From assembly GCA_958439775.1 (NCBI GenBank), contig CAUBWQ010000031.1:1-8067 (forward strand): a stretch of 8,067 bases of DNA, read 5' to 3'. This stretch comes from an uncultured Collinsella sp. (lineage in GTDB: Bacteria; Actinomycetota; Coriobacteriia; Coriobacteriales; Coriobacteriaceae). Every line of letters starts with the position of its first letter. The first letter of the stretch is position 1. This document shows, one piece after another, positions 1 through 5,754 of the stretch. The position numbers and the translations under genes were made by a program. The notes under the pieces were generated by a model. The model worked only from the letters and a program-made list of their open reading frames with translations. It searched no databases and was not told where the DNA came from.

Positions 1-2
1 AG

Positions 3-1055
3 ATGTTCTTCTTCCACCGGATAGGACAGCTCGATGCCGTCATGGCGGTGGCAATGGTGCCGGTTTGGGTCCATTGCATCAAAAAGGTGCGCGCTACGCT
101 CGATCGCGAGCACATGGCGTTCTTGGGCATTTGCGCCGCGTTCTCCTTCTTGCTCATGATGTTCAACGTGCCGCTGCCCGGCGGTACCACTGGTCACGCC
201 GTCGGAGGCGCGCTCATCGCACTGCTGCTGGGCCCCGAGGCCGCGGCTATCGCTGTCTCGGTTGCGCTGGCGCTGCAGGCGCTGCTGTTTGGCGACGGCG
301 GCGTTCTGTCGTTTGGCGCCAACTGCTTTAACATGGCCTTTGTGTTGCCGTTTGTCGCTGCTATCGTGTTCCGTGCGCTCAACAGCCGTCTGCACGACAA
401 GAGCTGGGGCACCTCGATTTCTGCCATCGTGAGCGGTTGGGTCGGCCTGTGCCTGGCGGCCCTGTGCGCGGCAATCGAGTTTGGTATTCAGCCGATGCTC
501 TTTACCAACGCTTCGGGCGCGCCGCTGTACTGCCCCTTCCCGCTGTCCGTGGCTATTCCGGCCATGTTGATTCCGCATATGCTGGTTGCCGGCGTGATCG
601 AGGGCGTGGCGACGGCCGCCATCTACGGTTTCATCAAGAAGACGGCGCCGAGCGTTATCGTCGGGCCCGAGGCCGTCGATGGCCAGCTTGCTGCCGAGGG
701 CGCTGCTGCCAAGAAGACCTCGCTGGTCCCCACGCTCATCTTGGTTGCCGTGCTTGTCGTGGCTACGCCGCTCGGCTTGCTTGCCACAGGTGACGCATGG
801 GGCGAGTGGGACGCCGAGGGAGCCGCGACCGCCGTTCAGGAGGCTGGTGACGACAGTCTGCAGGCTTCGGTCGGCCTTGATACCCCGACCTTTGCCGACG
901 CTCTGCCTACGGGTGATTACCTGCAGGCCTATTCCGAGGAGCAGGGTCTTGGCTTTGCCGGTCAGGCTGCCATGTATATCCTCTCGGGCGTAATTGGCGT
1001 GGCGGTGCTCACCATCGCATTCCGCTTGATCTCGCTTACGGTCAAGGAAAACTGA
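3..1055 (+). CDS. cbiM: ECF-type cobalt/nickel transporter, substrate-specific membrane protein CbiM/NikM with fused C-terminal PDGLE (CbiN-like) domain; N-terminus uncertain
   Basis: This is the S component of a group I energy-coupling-factor importer, which binds Co2+ or Ni2+ and carries it across the cytoplasmic membrane with CbiQ and CbiO. It is very hydrophobic, with about seven or eight membrane segments. Family motifs seen are MMFN-PLPGGTTGHAVGG around residues 53-69, FGDGG and FGANCFNMA around 95-110, and a later H192/E200 pair in the last helix of the CbiM part. H65 of TTGHAVGG corresponds to the metal-ligand histidine of NikM proteins. Residues 240-350 form a second module: a membrane helix running into PLGLLATGDAWGEW (about 256-269), an extracytoplasmic loop and a last helix, which is the PDGLE domain that replaces a separate CbiN. 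The family N-terminus MHIPDG, whose Met and His help bind the metal, is not present in this frame. The gene may start upstream or be frameshifted near positions 20-33. Co and Ni cannot be told apart from sequence alone. Confidence 0.88.
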   Translation: MFFFHRIGQLDAVMAVAMVPVWVHCIKKVRATLDREHMAFLGICAAFSFLLMMFNVPLPGGTTGHAVGGALIALLLGPEAAAIAVSVALALQALLFGDGGVLSFGANCFNMAFVLPFVAAIVFRALNSRLHDKSWGTSISAIVSGWVGLCLAALCAAIEFGIQPMLFTNASGAPLYCPFPLSVAIPAMLIPHMLVAGVIEGVATAAIYGFIKKTAPSVIVGPEAVDGQLAAEGAAAKKTSLVPTLILVAVLVVATPLGLLATGDAWGEWDAEGAATAVQEAGDDSLQASVGLDTPTFADALPTGDYLQAYSEEQGLGFAGQAAMYILSGVIGVAVLTIAFRLISLTVKEN

Positions 1056-1059
1056 GCGC

Positions 1060-1896
1060 ATGCAGATGGTCGAGCTGCCTAGCTGGCTTGCGGCCGAGGA
1101 GCGATACGAGCCCGCGGGGGCTCGGCATCGTGTGATGCAAAAGAACGTCTTGCACCTGGCGAGCCTGCTTGAGCGGGTTCGCCTGGGTGGAGGCGCGCAC
1201 GAGGGCGGGTCGATGGTCGACCGCGCCCTTTCTTGCGTTTCGGCTCCGGTGCGCCTGGTGGGGATGTTCGTCTGCGTCCTGTGCGTGTGTCTGACACAGA
1301 GCCCGCTGTACCTCATGTTGATGGCGGCCATTGCGCTGGTGCTCGTTGCCGTGCGCCCCGTACGCGGGCTGCGCGCGACCTTTGTGCCGGCGCTTGGCGC
1401 CGCGGGGCTCGCCGTGGTTTTGGCGCTGCCTGCCCTGCTGCTGGGCGCTTCCGCTACGGGCGCCATGCTCAAAATTGCGCTTAAGACGTTCATTAACGTG
1501 TCGCTCGTGCTGGGCGTTTCGTGGACGCTCACCTGGAGCCGCATGTCGGCGGCGCTCAAGATGCTGTATCTACCCGACGAGGTCATCTTTACGTTTGATA
1601 TGGCGCTCAAGCACGTTGAGGTGCTGGGTCGCACGGCGCACAATCTGTGCGAATCGGTCATGCTGCGCAGCGTTGGCCGTGCGCCTGAGGGATTTTCGCG
1701 TACCGATTCGATCGCGGGTATCATGGGCATGACCTTTATCAAGGCGATGGAATGCAGCCGCGCGATGGACGAGGCTATGCTTTGCCGCGGCTTTGCCGGT
1801 GCGTATCCGGCTCCCGCGCGCGCCGGGTTTGGCTGGCGCGATGCCGTTTACGCAGCCGTTGTGGTTCTGCTCGCCGAGTTGTGCGCGGTGCTGTAG
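1060..1896 (+). CDS. cbiQ: ECF-type cobalt/nickel transporter, transmembrane coupling protein CbiQ (EcfT family)
   Basis: This 278-residue protein is the T component that couples ATP hydrolysis by CbiO to movement of CbiM. It starts MQMVELPSWL, typical of CbiQ, four bases after the cbiM stop, with AAGGAA at 1044-1049 as the likely ribosome binding site inside the end of cbiM. Membrane segments are visible at about residues 64-82, 84-102, 108-130, 144-161 and 259-278. Between the fourth and the last lie the two cytoplasmic coupling-helix motifs that dock into the ATPase: LRSVGRA near 202-208 and MLCRGFAG near 240-247. The second is a clear ARG-type EcfT signature; the first is the LRSVG variant, which I recall from other CbiQ proteins. 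Length is close to the usual 250-280. Its position between cbiM and cbiO makes the assignment firm. Confidence 0.93.
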   Translation: MQMVELPSWLAAEERYEPAGARHRVMQKNVLHLASLLERVRLGGGAHEGGSMVDRALSCVSAPVRLVGMFVCVLCVCLTQSPLYLMLMAAIALVLVAVRPVRGLRATFVPALGAAGLAVVLALPALLLGASATGAMLKIALKTFINVSLVLGVSWTLTWSRMSAALKMLYLPDEVIFTFDMALKHVEVLGRTAHNLCESVMLRSVGRAPEGFSRTDSIAGIMGMTFIKAMECSRAMDEAMLCRGFAGAYPAPARAGFGWRDAVYAAVVVLLAELCAVL

Positions 1897-1940
1897 CGCG
1901 GGCGGTCGAGCCGTCGATGTGGATAGGGAAGGGCGACGTT

Positions 1941-2711
1941 TTGGCAAACGATACAAATGGCGCGATGTGCGCGAGCGGTGCTGCCGGCGCCGAGACCACG
2001 CCGCTCATCGAGTTTCGCGACGTGGTGTTTTCCTATGCGGGTCATACGGTGGTCGACGGCGTTTCGCTGCAGGTGGATCGTGGTGAACTCGTTGCTCTGC
2101 TTGGTCCTAACGGTTGTGGCAAGACGACAATCATGCGCCTTATCAACGGCCTTGAGCTCGCGGATGCCGGCGCATACCTGTTTGACGGACGCGTGGTCGA
2201 TGCGGCGTATCTGAAGGATTCTGCTGCTGCTCAGAAGTTCCACCAGCGCGTGGGCTTCGTATTCCAAAACGCCGACGCCCAGCTGTTCTGCGCTACGGTG
2301 GGCGAGGAAGTTGCTTTTGGTCCCGCGCAGATGGGGCTGCCGGCAGACGAGCTCGAGCGCCGCGTGCGCGATGCCATGGGGCTGTTTCAGGTTGCTGACC
2401 TTGCCGACGCCTCTCCCTATCAGCTCTCGGGCGGGCAAAAGAAGCGCGTTGCGCTGGCTGCGGTGGTGTCGATGAACCCGGATATCTTGGTCCTCGACGA
2501 GCCTACCAATGGACTCGACGAGGATTCATGCGACATCGTGGTCAACTTCTTGCTGGCCTACGTCGCGGTGGGTAAGACGGTCTTGATGAGCACGCATCAC
2601 CAGGATTTGGTGCGACGCCTGGGTGCCCGTGCAATCTATATCGATCGATATCACCATGTGGTCGAGGCGCCTTCGCCGTTGTATGGAACCGAAAGCGGTG
2701 CTACGGACTAG
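1941..2711 (+). CDS. cbiO: ECF-type cobalt/nickel transporter, ATP-binding protein CbiO
   Basis: This cytoplasmic ABC ATPase powers the importer. Counting from the TTG at 1941 it has 256 residues, with Walker A GPNGCGKTT at 55-63, Q-loop glutamine at 109 (VFQNADAQLF), signature LSGGQKKR from 162, Walker B ILVLDEP from 182 with catalytic E187, a D-loop (NGLDE), and H-loop H219. All catalytic parts are intact. I chose TTG at 1941 because AGGGAAGGG (1925-1933) sits at good spacing before it. An ATG at 1917 in the same frame adds eight residues but has only a weak site upstream; the next ATG (1965) has none. The open frame continues upstream through cbiQ, but that part is out-of-frame shadow. The gene begins 44 bases after cbiQ and is almost certainly co-transcribed with it. 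The short N-terminal extension before PLIEFRDVVFSY is low-complexity and probably not functional. Confidence 0.92.
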   Translation: MANDTNGAMCASGAAGAETTPLIEFRDVVFSYAGHTVVDGVSLQVDRGELVALLGPNGCGKTTIMRLINGLELADAGAYLFDGRVVDAAYLKDSAAAQKFHQRVGFVFQNADAQLFCATVGEEVAFGPAQMGLPADELERRVRDAMGLFQVADLADASPYQLSGGQKKRVALAAVVSMNPDILVLDEPTNGLDEDSCDIVVNFLLAYVAVGKTVLMSTHHQDLVRRLGARAIYIDRYHHVVEAPSPLYGTESGATD

Positions 2712-2731
2712 TTGCTGCGTAGAGCGTGCGT

Positions 2732-2750
2732 AGCCGCCCGCGCGGCTTTG
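2732..2750 (+). terminator. Weak candidate terminator after cbiO
   Basis: A six-pair stem (AGCCGC at 2732-2737 with GCGGCT at 2742-2747, four-base loop) follows the cbiO stop by 20 bases and ends in TTT. It is GC-rich but short and has almost no U-tract, so it may only attenuate. Its position between the transporter operon and a gene with its own promoter is the main support. Confidence 0.25.
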
Positions 2751-2756
2751 CCGTGA

Positions 2757-2765
2757 TGGTATAGT
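2757..2765 (+). promoter_or_regulatory. Candidate extended -10 promoter for the phospholipase C-like gene
   Basis: TGGTATAGT at 2757-2765 matches an extended -10 element (TG, one base, TATAGT). No convincing -35 lies 16-18 bases upstream, which extended -10 promoters can tolerate. Transcription would begin near 2772. The ATG at 2780 would then have almost no leader, while the ATG at 2792 keeps a GGGGGT ribosome binding site, so the promoter also supports the later start. Confidence 0.45.
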
Positions 2766-2791
2766 TATCCAGGTTTTTTATGGGGGTGGCT

Positions 2792-3640
2792 ATGCCAAGT
2801 TGGAACATTCATATCGCTCAGACGGAGCGTTTGCTGGAGCGCACCGGTGCGCTTGCCAAGAGCGTGCGCGACCGCAATGCCTTTTTGTTTGGCTGCGTGG
2901 TTCCGGATATCTTCGTGGGCTATATGGTCCCTGGCATCGCCGATCCCATCCCGTACCGCATTACGCACTTTGCCAAGCCTGAGCCCATCCCAAAGCCTCG
3001 TGAGCATGAGTTCTGGGATACCTATGTGGCACCGTTGCTTAAAAGTTCGCCCATCGGTGCGCCAGCCGCGGCGACCTCGATTATCGAGGAACGCGAGCGA
3101 CTGAACCGCGTGCACTATCCCCAGCGCTACAAGGATGCCGAGCCGGTTGCCGGTCCCGGCGCCTGTGAGTTCTCGCTTGCGTCCGAGGACGTGGCGCAGT
3201 CGTTGCTCGATTTGACACTGGGTGTCTGGTCGCATCTGGTGGCCGATACCGTATGGAATACGCGCGTGAATCAGTACCTGGAGGCGCACGGCGGCAAGCC
3301 GTGCGAGGAGTTCCGCATTAAAAAGCAAGGCGACTTTGACTGGTTTGGCAAGACGCTCGGCATCGTTTCCATCCCGCGCGCGACCGATCGCTTGTATACT
3401 GCGGCGACGCGTTTTGGGCAGTATCCCATCCATAAAGAATATGTGCTCAAGACCATCGGCGTCATGCACGAGATTGTACGCGAAAACCCCGGTGAGCCCG
3501 ACCATCCGCCATACCGCCTGCTGACCGAGGAGTTCTTCGACGCGACGTTTACCGAGGTGATCGAGCTGACCGAGGCGGGCTTTGCGGCTCGCGTTGCCGC
3601 TTCTGACGTCCCCGCAGTCCCCCTGATTGCTAGCTGCTAG
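2792..3640 (+). CDS. Zinc-dependent phospholipase C family protein (PF00882-like), function unproven
   Basis: The protein (282 residues) resembles the zinc-dependent phospholipase C fold seen in clostridial alpha-toxin-like enzymes and in many uncharacterised bacterial proteins. Visible family features are the N-terminus MPSWNIHIA (W4, H7), FLFGCVVPDIFVGY (D39), ITHF (H59) and GVWSHLVADTVWN with H148-x3-D152. This spacing of H, D, H and HxxxD is the usual set of metal ligands. There is no signal peptide and no membrane helix, so it is probably cytoplasmic, unlike the secreted toxins. No separate C-terminal lipid-binding domain is apparent; the last 30 residues are Ala/Val-rich. Start: ATG 2792 gives the family-like MPSWN beginning and has GGGGGTGG just upstream; ATG 2780 would add MGVA and has only AGG. 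The substrate is unknown. It follows the metal-importer operon but appears to have its own promoter, so a functional link is not shown. Confidence 0.68.
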   Translation: MPSWNIHIAQTERLLERTGALAKSVRDRNAFLFGCVVPDIFVGYMVPGIADPIPYRITHFAKPEPIPKPREHEFWDTYVAPLLKSSPIGAPAAATSIIEERERLNRVHYPQRYKDAEPVAGPGACEFSLASEDVAQSLLDLTLGVWSHLVADTVWNTRVNQYLEAHGGKPCEEFRIKKQGDFDWFGKTLGIVSIPRATDRLYTAATRFGQYPIHKEYVLKTIGVMHEIVRENPGEPDHPPYRLLTEEFFDATFTEVIELTEAGFAARVAASDVPAVPLIASC

Positions 3641-3650
3641 CCGGCCGGCT
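3639..3650. repeat. 12-bp perfect palindrome overlapping a stop codon
   Basis: AGCCGGCCGGCT reads the same on both strands and includes the last bases of the TAG stop of the phospholipase C-like gene. It has no loop and no T-tract, so it is not a standard terminator. It may be a protein site or chance in GC-rich DNA. Confidence 0.3.
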
Positions 3651-3732
3651 TGGCAGTGAATAGCTCACCCCAATTGATCAACAGCTTCCGTCGCATGGCG
3701 TAAACACGGCAAACGAGCTGCACATCTCATAG

Positions 3733-3773
3733 CATGCCATAAGTAGCTGGTTGCGTGTCATGCCATACAGTAG
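3733..3773. repeat. Direct repeat pair in the convergent intergenic region
   Basis: CATGCCATAAGTAG (3733-3746) and CATGCCATACAGTAG (3759-3773) are near-identical copies 26 bases apart, differing by a single inserted base. The 3641-3787 stretch around them holds no open reading frame that I can support and no RNA gene that I recognise. The role of the repeat is unknown. Confidence 0.4.
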
Positions 3774-3787
3774 ACATCGGCGCACAG

Positions 3788-3824
3788 AAAAAGGGCCCGG
3801 AAGGCGAAGCCTTCCGGGCCCTTT
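3788..3824 (-). terminator. Strong intrinsic terminator of pyk, possibly bidirectional
   Basis: AAAGGGCCCGGAAGGC (3790-3805) and its exact complement (3809-3824) form a perfect 16-bp stem around a three-base GAA loop closed by C-G, an unusually stable small loop. Read on the minus strand, the stem is followed by five T's (3788-3792 are A's on the plus strand). It lies about 30 bases after the pyk stop, so it is the pyk terminator. On the plus strand the stem ends in only three T's, but it also sits where transcripts from the convergent phospholipase C-like gene would arrive. Confidence 0.92.
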
Positions 3825-3852
3825 GCAATGCAAATCTGCTTGCAAGTGCGAT

Positions 3853-5313
3853 TTAGCGCACCTGAGCGACGTAAGCGACGTTGGTCGAGGAGACCTTGTC
3901 CTCGAGCTGGACGCTCATACGGGGATCGCCGGCGGTAGCGACGGTCAAATCGCCAGTCTTGACGTAGCCGAGCTCCTTAGCGGTCTCGATCGCCTTGACG
4001 ATCGTGCCGTTGACGGTGCCCTGGGTAATCTCGGCCTGGTGCGGGATAACGCCCCAGTACATGATCATCTGCTGGACGGCCCATTCGTGGTGGGAGAACG
4101 CGCAGATCGGCATGTTGTGACGGAAGTGCGAGATCAGGCGGGCAGTACGACCAGTGGTCGTCGGCACGGTGATGCACTTGGCGCCAACGGTGGTGGCCAT
4201 GTTCACAGCGGACATACCCACAACGTTGTTGACGACGCGGGTGCCGTGAGCGTCAGCCGGAACCTCGAGCGGAGCGTGAGCCGGGAGGTACTTCTCGGTC
4301 TCGAGAGCGATGCTGGCCTGCATCTTGACGGCCTCGACCGGGTACTTACCGGCAGCGGACTCGCCAGAGAGCATGACGGCGTCGGTGCCGTCGTAGATGG
4401 CGTTAGCGACGTCAGCAACCTCGGCGCGCGTCGGGCGCGGGTTCTGCTGCATGGAGTCGAGCATCTGCGTAGCGGTGATGACGGGCTTGTAGGCCGCGTT
4501 GCACTTGGCGATGATCTCCTTCTGGATGTGGGGAACGAGCTCGGGCTTGATCTCGATGCCCAGGTCGCCACGGGCGACCATGATGCCGTCGGAAGCCTCG
4601 AGGATCTCGTCGAAGTTCTCGACGCCCAGGGCGCACTCGATCTTCGGGAAGATCGTCACGTGCTCGCCACCGTTCTCGCGGCAAAGCTTGCGGATGCCGC
4701 GGACGGACTCGCCGTCACGGATGAAGGAAGCAGCGATGTAGTCGATGTTCTCGGTCAGGCCAAAGAGGATGTCCTGACGATCGCGCTCGGTGATAGCGGG
4801 CAGCGAGATGTTGACGTTGGGCATGTTGACGCCCTTGCGCTCGCCGATCAGGCCGTCGTTCTTAACGACGCAGGTCATGTCCTGGCCGTCGACGGACTCG
4901 ACCTCGAGGGCAACCAGACCGTCATCGATCAGGATAAGGGAGCCCTTCTCGACCTCGGAGGGCAGAGCCAAGTAGTCGAGGGAGATGTGCTCAGCGGTGC
5001 CGTGGAAATCCTCGGACGTGGGCTGAGCGGTGACGACGATCTTATCGCCGGTCTTGACGGCAACCTTCTTGCCATCGACCAGAAGGCCGGTGCGGACCTC
5101 GGGGCCCTTGGTGTCGAGCAGGATGCCGACGGGCAGACCGAGCTCCTTGGAAATACGACGGACGCGCTCGATGCGACCGTGGTGCTCGTCGTAGGATCCG
5201 TGCGAGAAGTTAAAACGGGCGACGTTCATGCCCGCCTTGATCATCTCACGGATGGTCTCGTCGCTATCGCAGGCGGGACCCATGGTGCATACAATCTTGG
5301 TGCGCTTGTACAT
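3853..5313 (-). CDS. pyk: Pyruvate kinase
   Basis: It converts phosphoenolpyruvate and ADP to pyruvate and ATP, the last step of glycolysis, in the cytoplasm. The 486-residue length is normal for the classical two-part bacterial enzyme (catalytic barrel plus B domain, then C-terminal allosteric domain); there is no extra PEP-utiliser domain. Motifs seen: TKIVCTMGPA at 5-14, NVARFNFSHG at 30-39 with R33, LLDTKGPEVRTG around 65-76, and the active-site stretch IFPKIECALG to MVARGDLG, with K224 as the catalytic lysine and E226 and D250 as Mg2+ ligands. ATQMLDSM and GTDAVMLSGESA follow. At the position that decides monovalent-cation need, this protein has lysine (K83 in GKKVAVKTG), which predicts independence from K+. 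The start ATG at 5311-5313 has GGAGGT at ideal spacing. The gene stands alone with its own promoter and terminator. Confidence 0.97.
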   Translation of the reverse strand: MYKRTKIVCTMGPACDSDETIREMIKAGMNVARFNFSHGSYDEHHGRIERVRRISKELGLPVGILLDTKGPEVRTGLLVDGKKVAVKTGDKIVVTAQPTSEDFHGTAEHISLDYLALPSEVEKGSLILIDDGLVALEVESVDGQDMTCVVKNDGLIGERKGVNMPNVNISLPAITERDRQDILFGLTENIDYIAASFIRDGESVRGIRKLCRENGGEHVTIFPKIECALGVENFDEILEASDGIMVARGDLGIEIKPELVPHIQKEIIAKCNAAYKPVITATQMLDSMQQNPRPTRAEVADVANAIYDGTDAVMLSGESAAGKYPVEAVKMQASIALETEKYLPAHAPLEVPADAHGTRVVNNVVGMSAVNMATTVGAKCITVPTTTGRTARLISHFRHNMPICAFSHHEWAVQQMIMYWGVIPHQAEITQGTVNGTIVKAIETAKELGYVKTGDLTVATAGDPRMSVQLEDKVSSTNVAYVAQVR

Positions 5314-5317
5314 TCAG

Positions 5318-5323
5318 ACCTCC
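5318..5323 (-). promoter_or_regulatory. Ribosome binding site of pyk
   Basis: Read on the minus strand this is GGAGGT, followed by CTGA and then the ATG. It is a near-perfect Shine-Dalgarno sequence and fixes the pyk start. Confidence 0.85.
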
Positions 5324-5376
5324 ATCTGACATCGTCTTGCGCTGATAGATAAACCATAAGAAATAAAACTGAGATG

Positions 5377-5407
5377 ATTATAACGAAATGCCGACCGAAT
5401 ACCCCAA
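5377..5407 (-). promoter_or_regulatory. Candidate pyk promoter
   Basis: On the minus strand a perfect -10 TATAAT occupies 5377-5382. The best -35 is a poor TTGGGG at 5402-5407 with a long 19-base spacer, so the promoter may rely on an activator. Transcription would start near 5370, giving a leader of about 57 bases. The region is clearly more AT-rich than the flanking genes. Confidence 0.55.
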
Positions 5408-5426
5408 AAAATCGACCGTATGCCGA
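5388..5426. repeat. Direct repeats over the pyk -35 region
   Basis: CGACCGAAT (5392-5400) and CGACCGTAT (5413-5421) are repeats 21 bases apart, two helical turns. ATGCCGA also occurs twice (5388-5394 and 5420-5426), 32 bases apart, about three turns. They sit in the spacer, -35 and upstream part of the pyk promoter, where a dimeric regulator could bind one face of the DNA. No known regulator is assigned. Confidence 0.35.
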
Positions 5427-5606
5427 ATTAGAAGTTCATTTTTTGCGGTAAAAACGGTATATGAAAATCTTTACCAACCGCTCTGACCGCTGCTATCTGG
5501 GCGATATTTCAGTTTGACGATGCGCCGAAGAAAAAACGTTTTATCAATGTTGAGCATCACACGGTCTGCATCGTTGCACTCGAGCCGTGTTTCCAATTGG
5601 AATGTT
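5427..5606. other. Intergenic AT-rich stretch without a recognised gene
   Basis: This is the middle of the 441-bp divergent gap between pyk and the Ca2+ ATPase gene. I see no supported open reading frame and no RNA gene. It contains a short tandem repeat (CGGTA at 5446-5450 and 5455-5459) and a TTGACG at 5514-5519 that could be a plus-strand -35, but the only -10-like hexamer after it (TTTTAT, 5539-5544) has a poor 19-base spacer. Confidence 0.5.
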
Positions 5607-5636
5607 TTGGCTAGACGCGCCGCTTTGGGGTACCAT
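5607..5636 (+). promoter_or_regulatory. Candidate promoter of the Ca2+ ATPase gene
   Basis: TTGGCT (5607-5612) and TACCAT (5631-5636) lie 18 bases apart and are the best -35/-10 pair before the gene. Transcription would begin near 5643, just upstream of the first helix of the structured leader. Both hexamers deviate from consensus, so confidence is moderate. Confidence 0.42.
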
Positions 5637-5650
5637 AGCTCCACTATCAA

Positions 5651-5747
5651 CTGCCGCTCAGCACGGCAGCCTTGATGAGCCCTTGCCCTTCTCCTGGGAA
5701 TTATGATCGGGCATCAATCTGCTGAGTGGCCCGAATCCCAGGAGGGG
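5651..5747 (+). promoter_or_regulatory. Candidate structured 5' leader (possible RNA switch) controlling the Ca2+ ATPase gene
   Basis: Several base-paired elements are visible. H1: CTGCCG (5651-5656) with CGGCAG (5664-5669), seven-base loop. P3: CTCCTGGGA (5691-5699) with TCCCAGGAG (5736-5744), nine perfect pairs that extend by two G-U pairs and a C-G; it covers the ribosome binding site. P4, nested in P3: CGGGC (5708-5712) with GCCCG (5729-5733). Alternative P1: GCCGCTCAGCA (5653-5663) with TGCTGAGTGGC (5720-5730), eleven pairs with one G-U. P2, nested in P1: TTGATG-AG-CCC (5672-5682) with GGGCATCAA (5709-5717). P1 excludes H1 and crosses P3 and P4; P2 crosses P3. So one fold hides the ribosome binding site and the other leaves it free. 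The features I know for Mn2+ (yybP-ykoY) and Mg2+ (M-box) riboswitches are not apparent. The helices are seen in sequence; the switching role is inference. Confidence 0.5.
5740..5747 (+). promoter_or_regulatory. Ribosome binding site of the Ca2+ ATPase gene
   Basis: AGGAGGGG with AGGAGG at 5740-5745, nine bases before the ATG at 5755. It is almost fully contained in the right arm of the P3 leader helix, so access to it may be controlled. Confidence 0.8.
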
Positions 5748-5754
5748 ACTCTAT

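Noticed and set aside
1752..1940. Long N-terminal extension of cbiO overlapping cbiQ
   Set aside because: The extension is Arg-rich out-of-frame translation of cbiQ. A ribosome binding site supports a start at 1941.
1848..2438. 196-codon open frame on the minus strand opposite cbiO
   Set aside because: It is codon-aligned antisense of an ABC ATPase with every catalytic motif intact.
2765..3505. 246-codon open frame on the minus strand opposite the phospholipase C-like gene
   Set aside because: It is codon-aligned antisense of a plus-strand gene that has family motifs, and I find no independent start signal or domain.
3751..5352. 533-codon open frame on the plus strand opposite pyk
   Set aside because: It is codon-aligned antisense of a clear pyruvate kinase, for the same codon-avoidance reason. 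It runs through the terminator, and the product looks like a mirror of pyk with no domain.
5514..5544. TTGACG...TTTTAT as a second ATPase promoter
   Set aside because: The -35 is good, but the spacer of 19 bases and the poor -10 make it weaker than the pair at 5607-5636.
5651..5754. Known metal riboswitch (Mn2+ yybP-ykoY or Mg2+ M-box) before the ATPase gene
   Set aside because: I could not find the conserved loop sequences that I know for these classes. A covariance-model search would decide.
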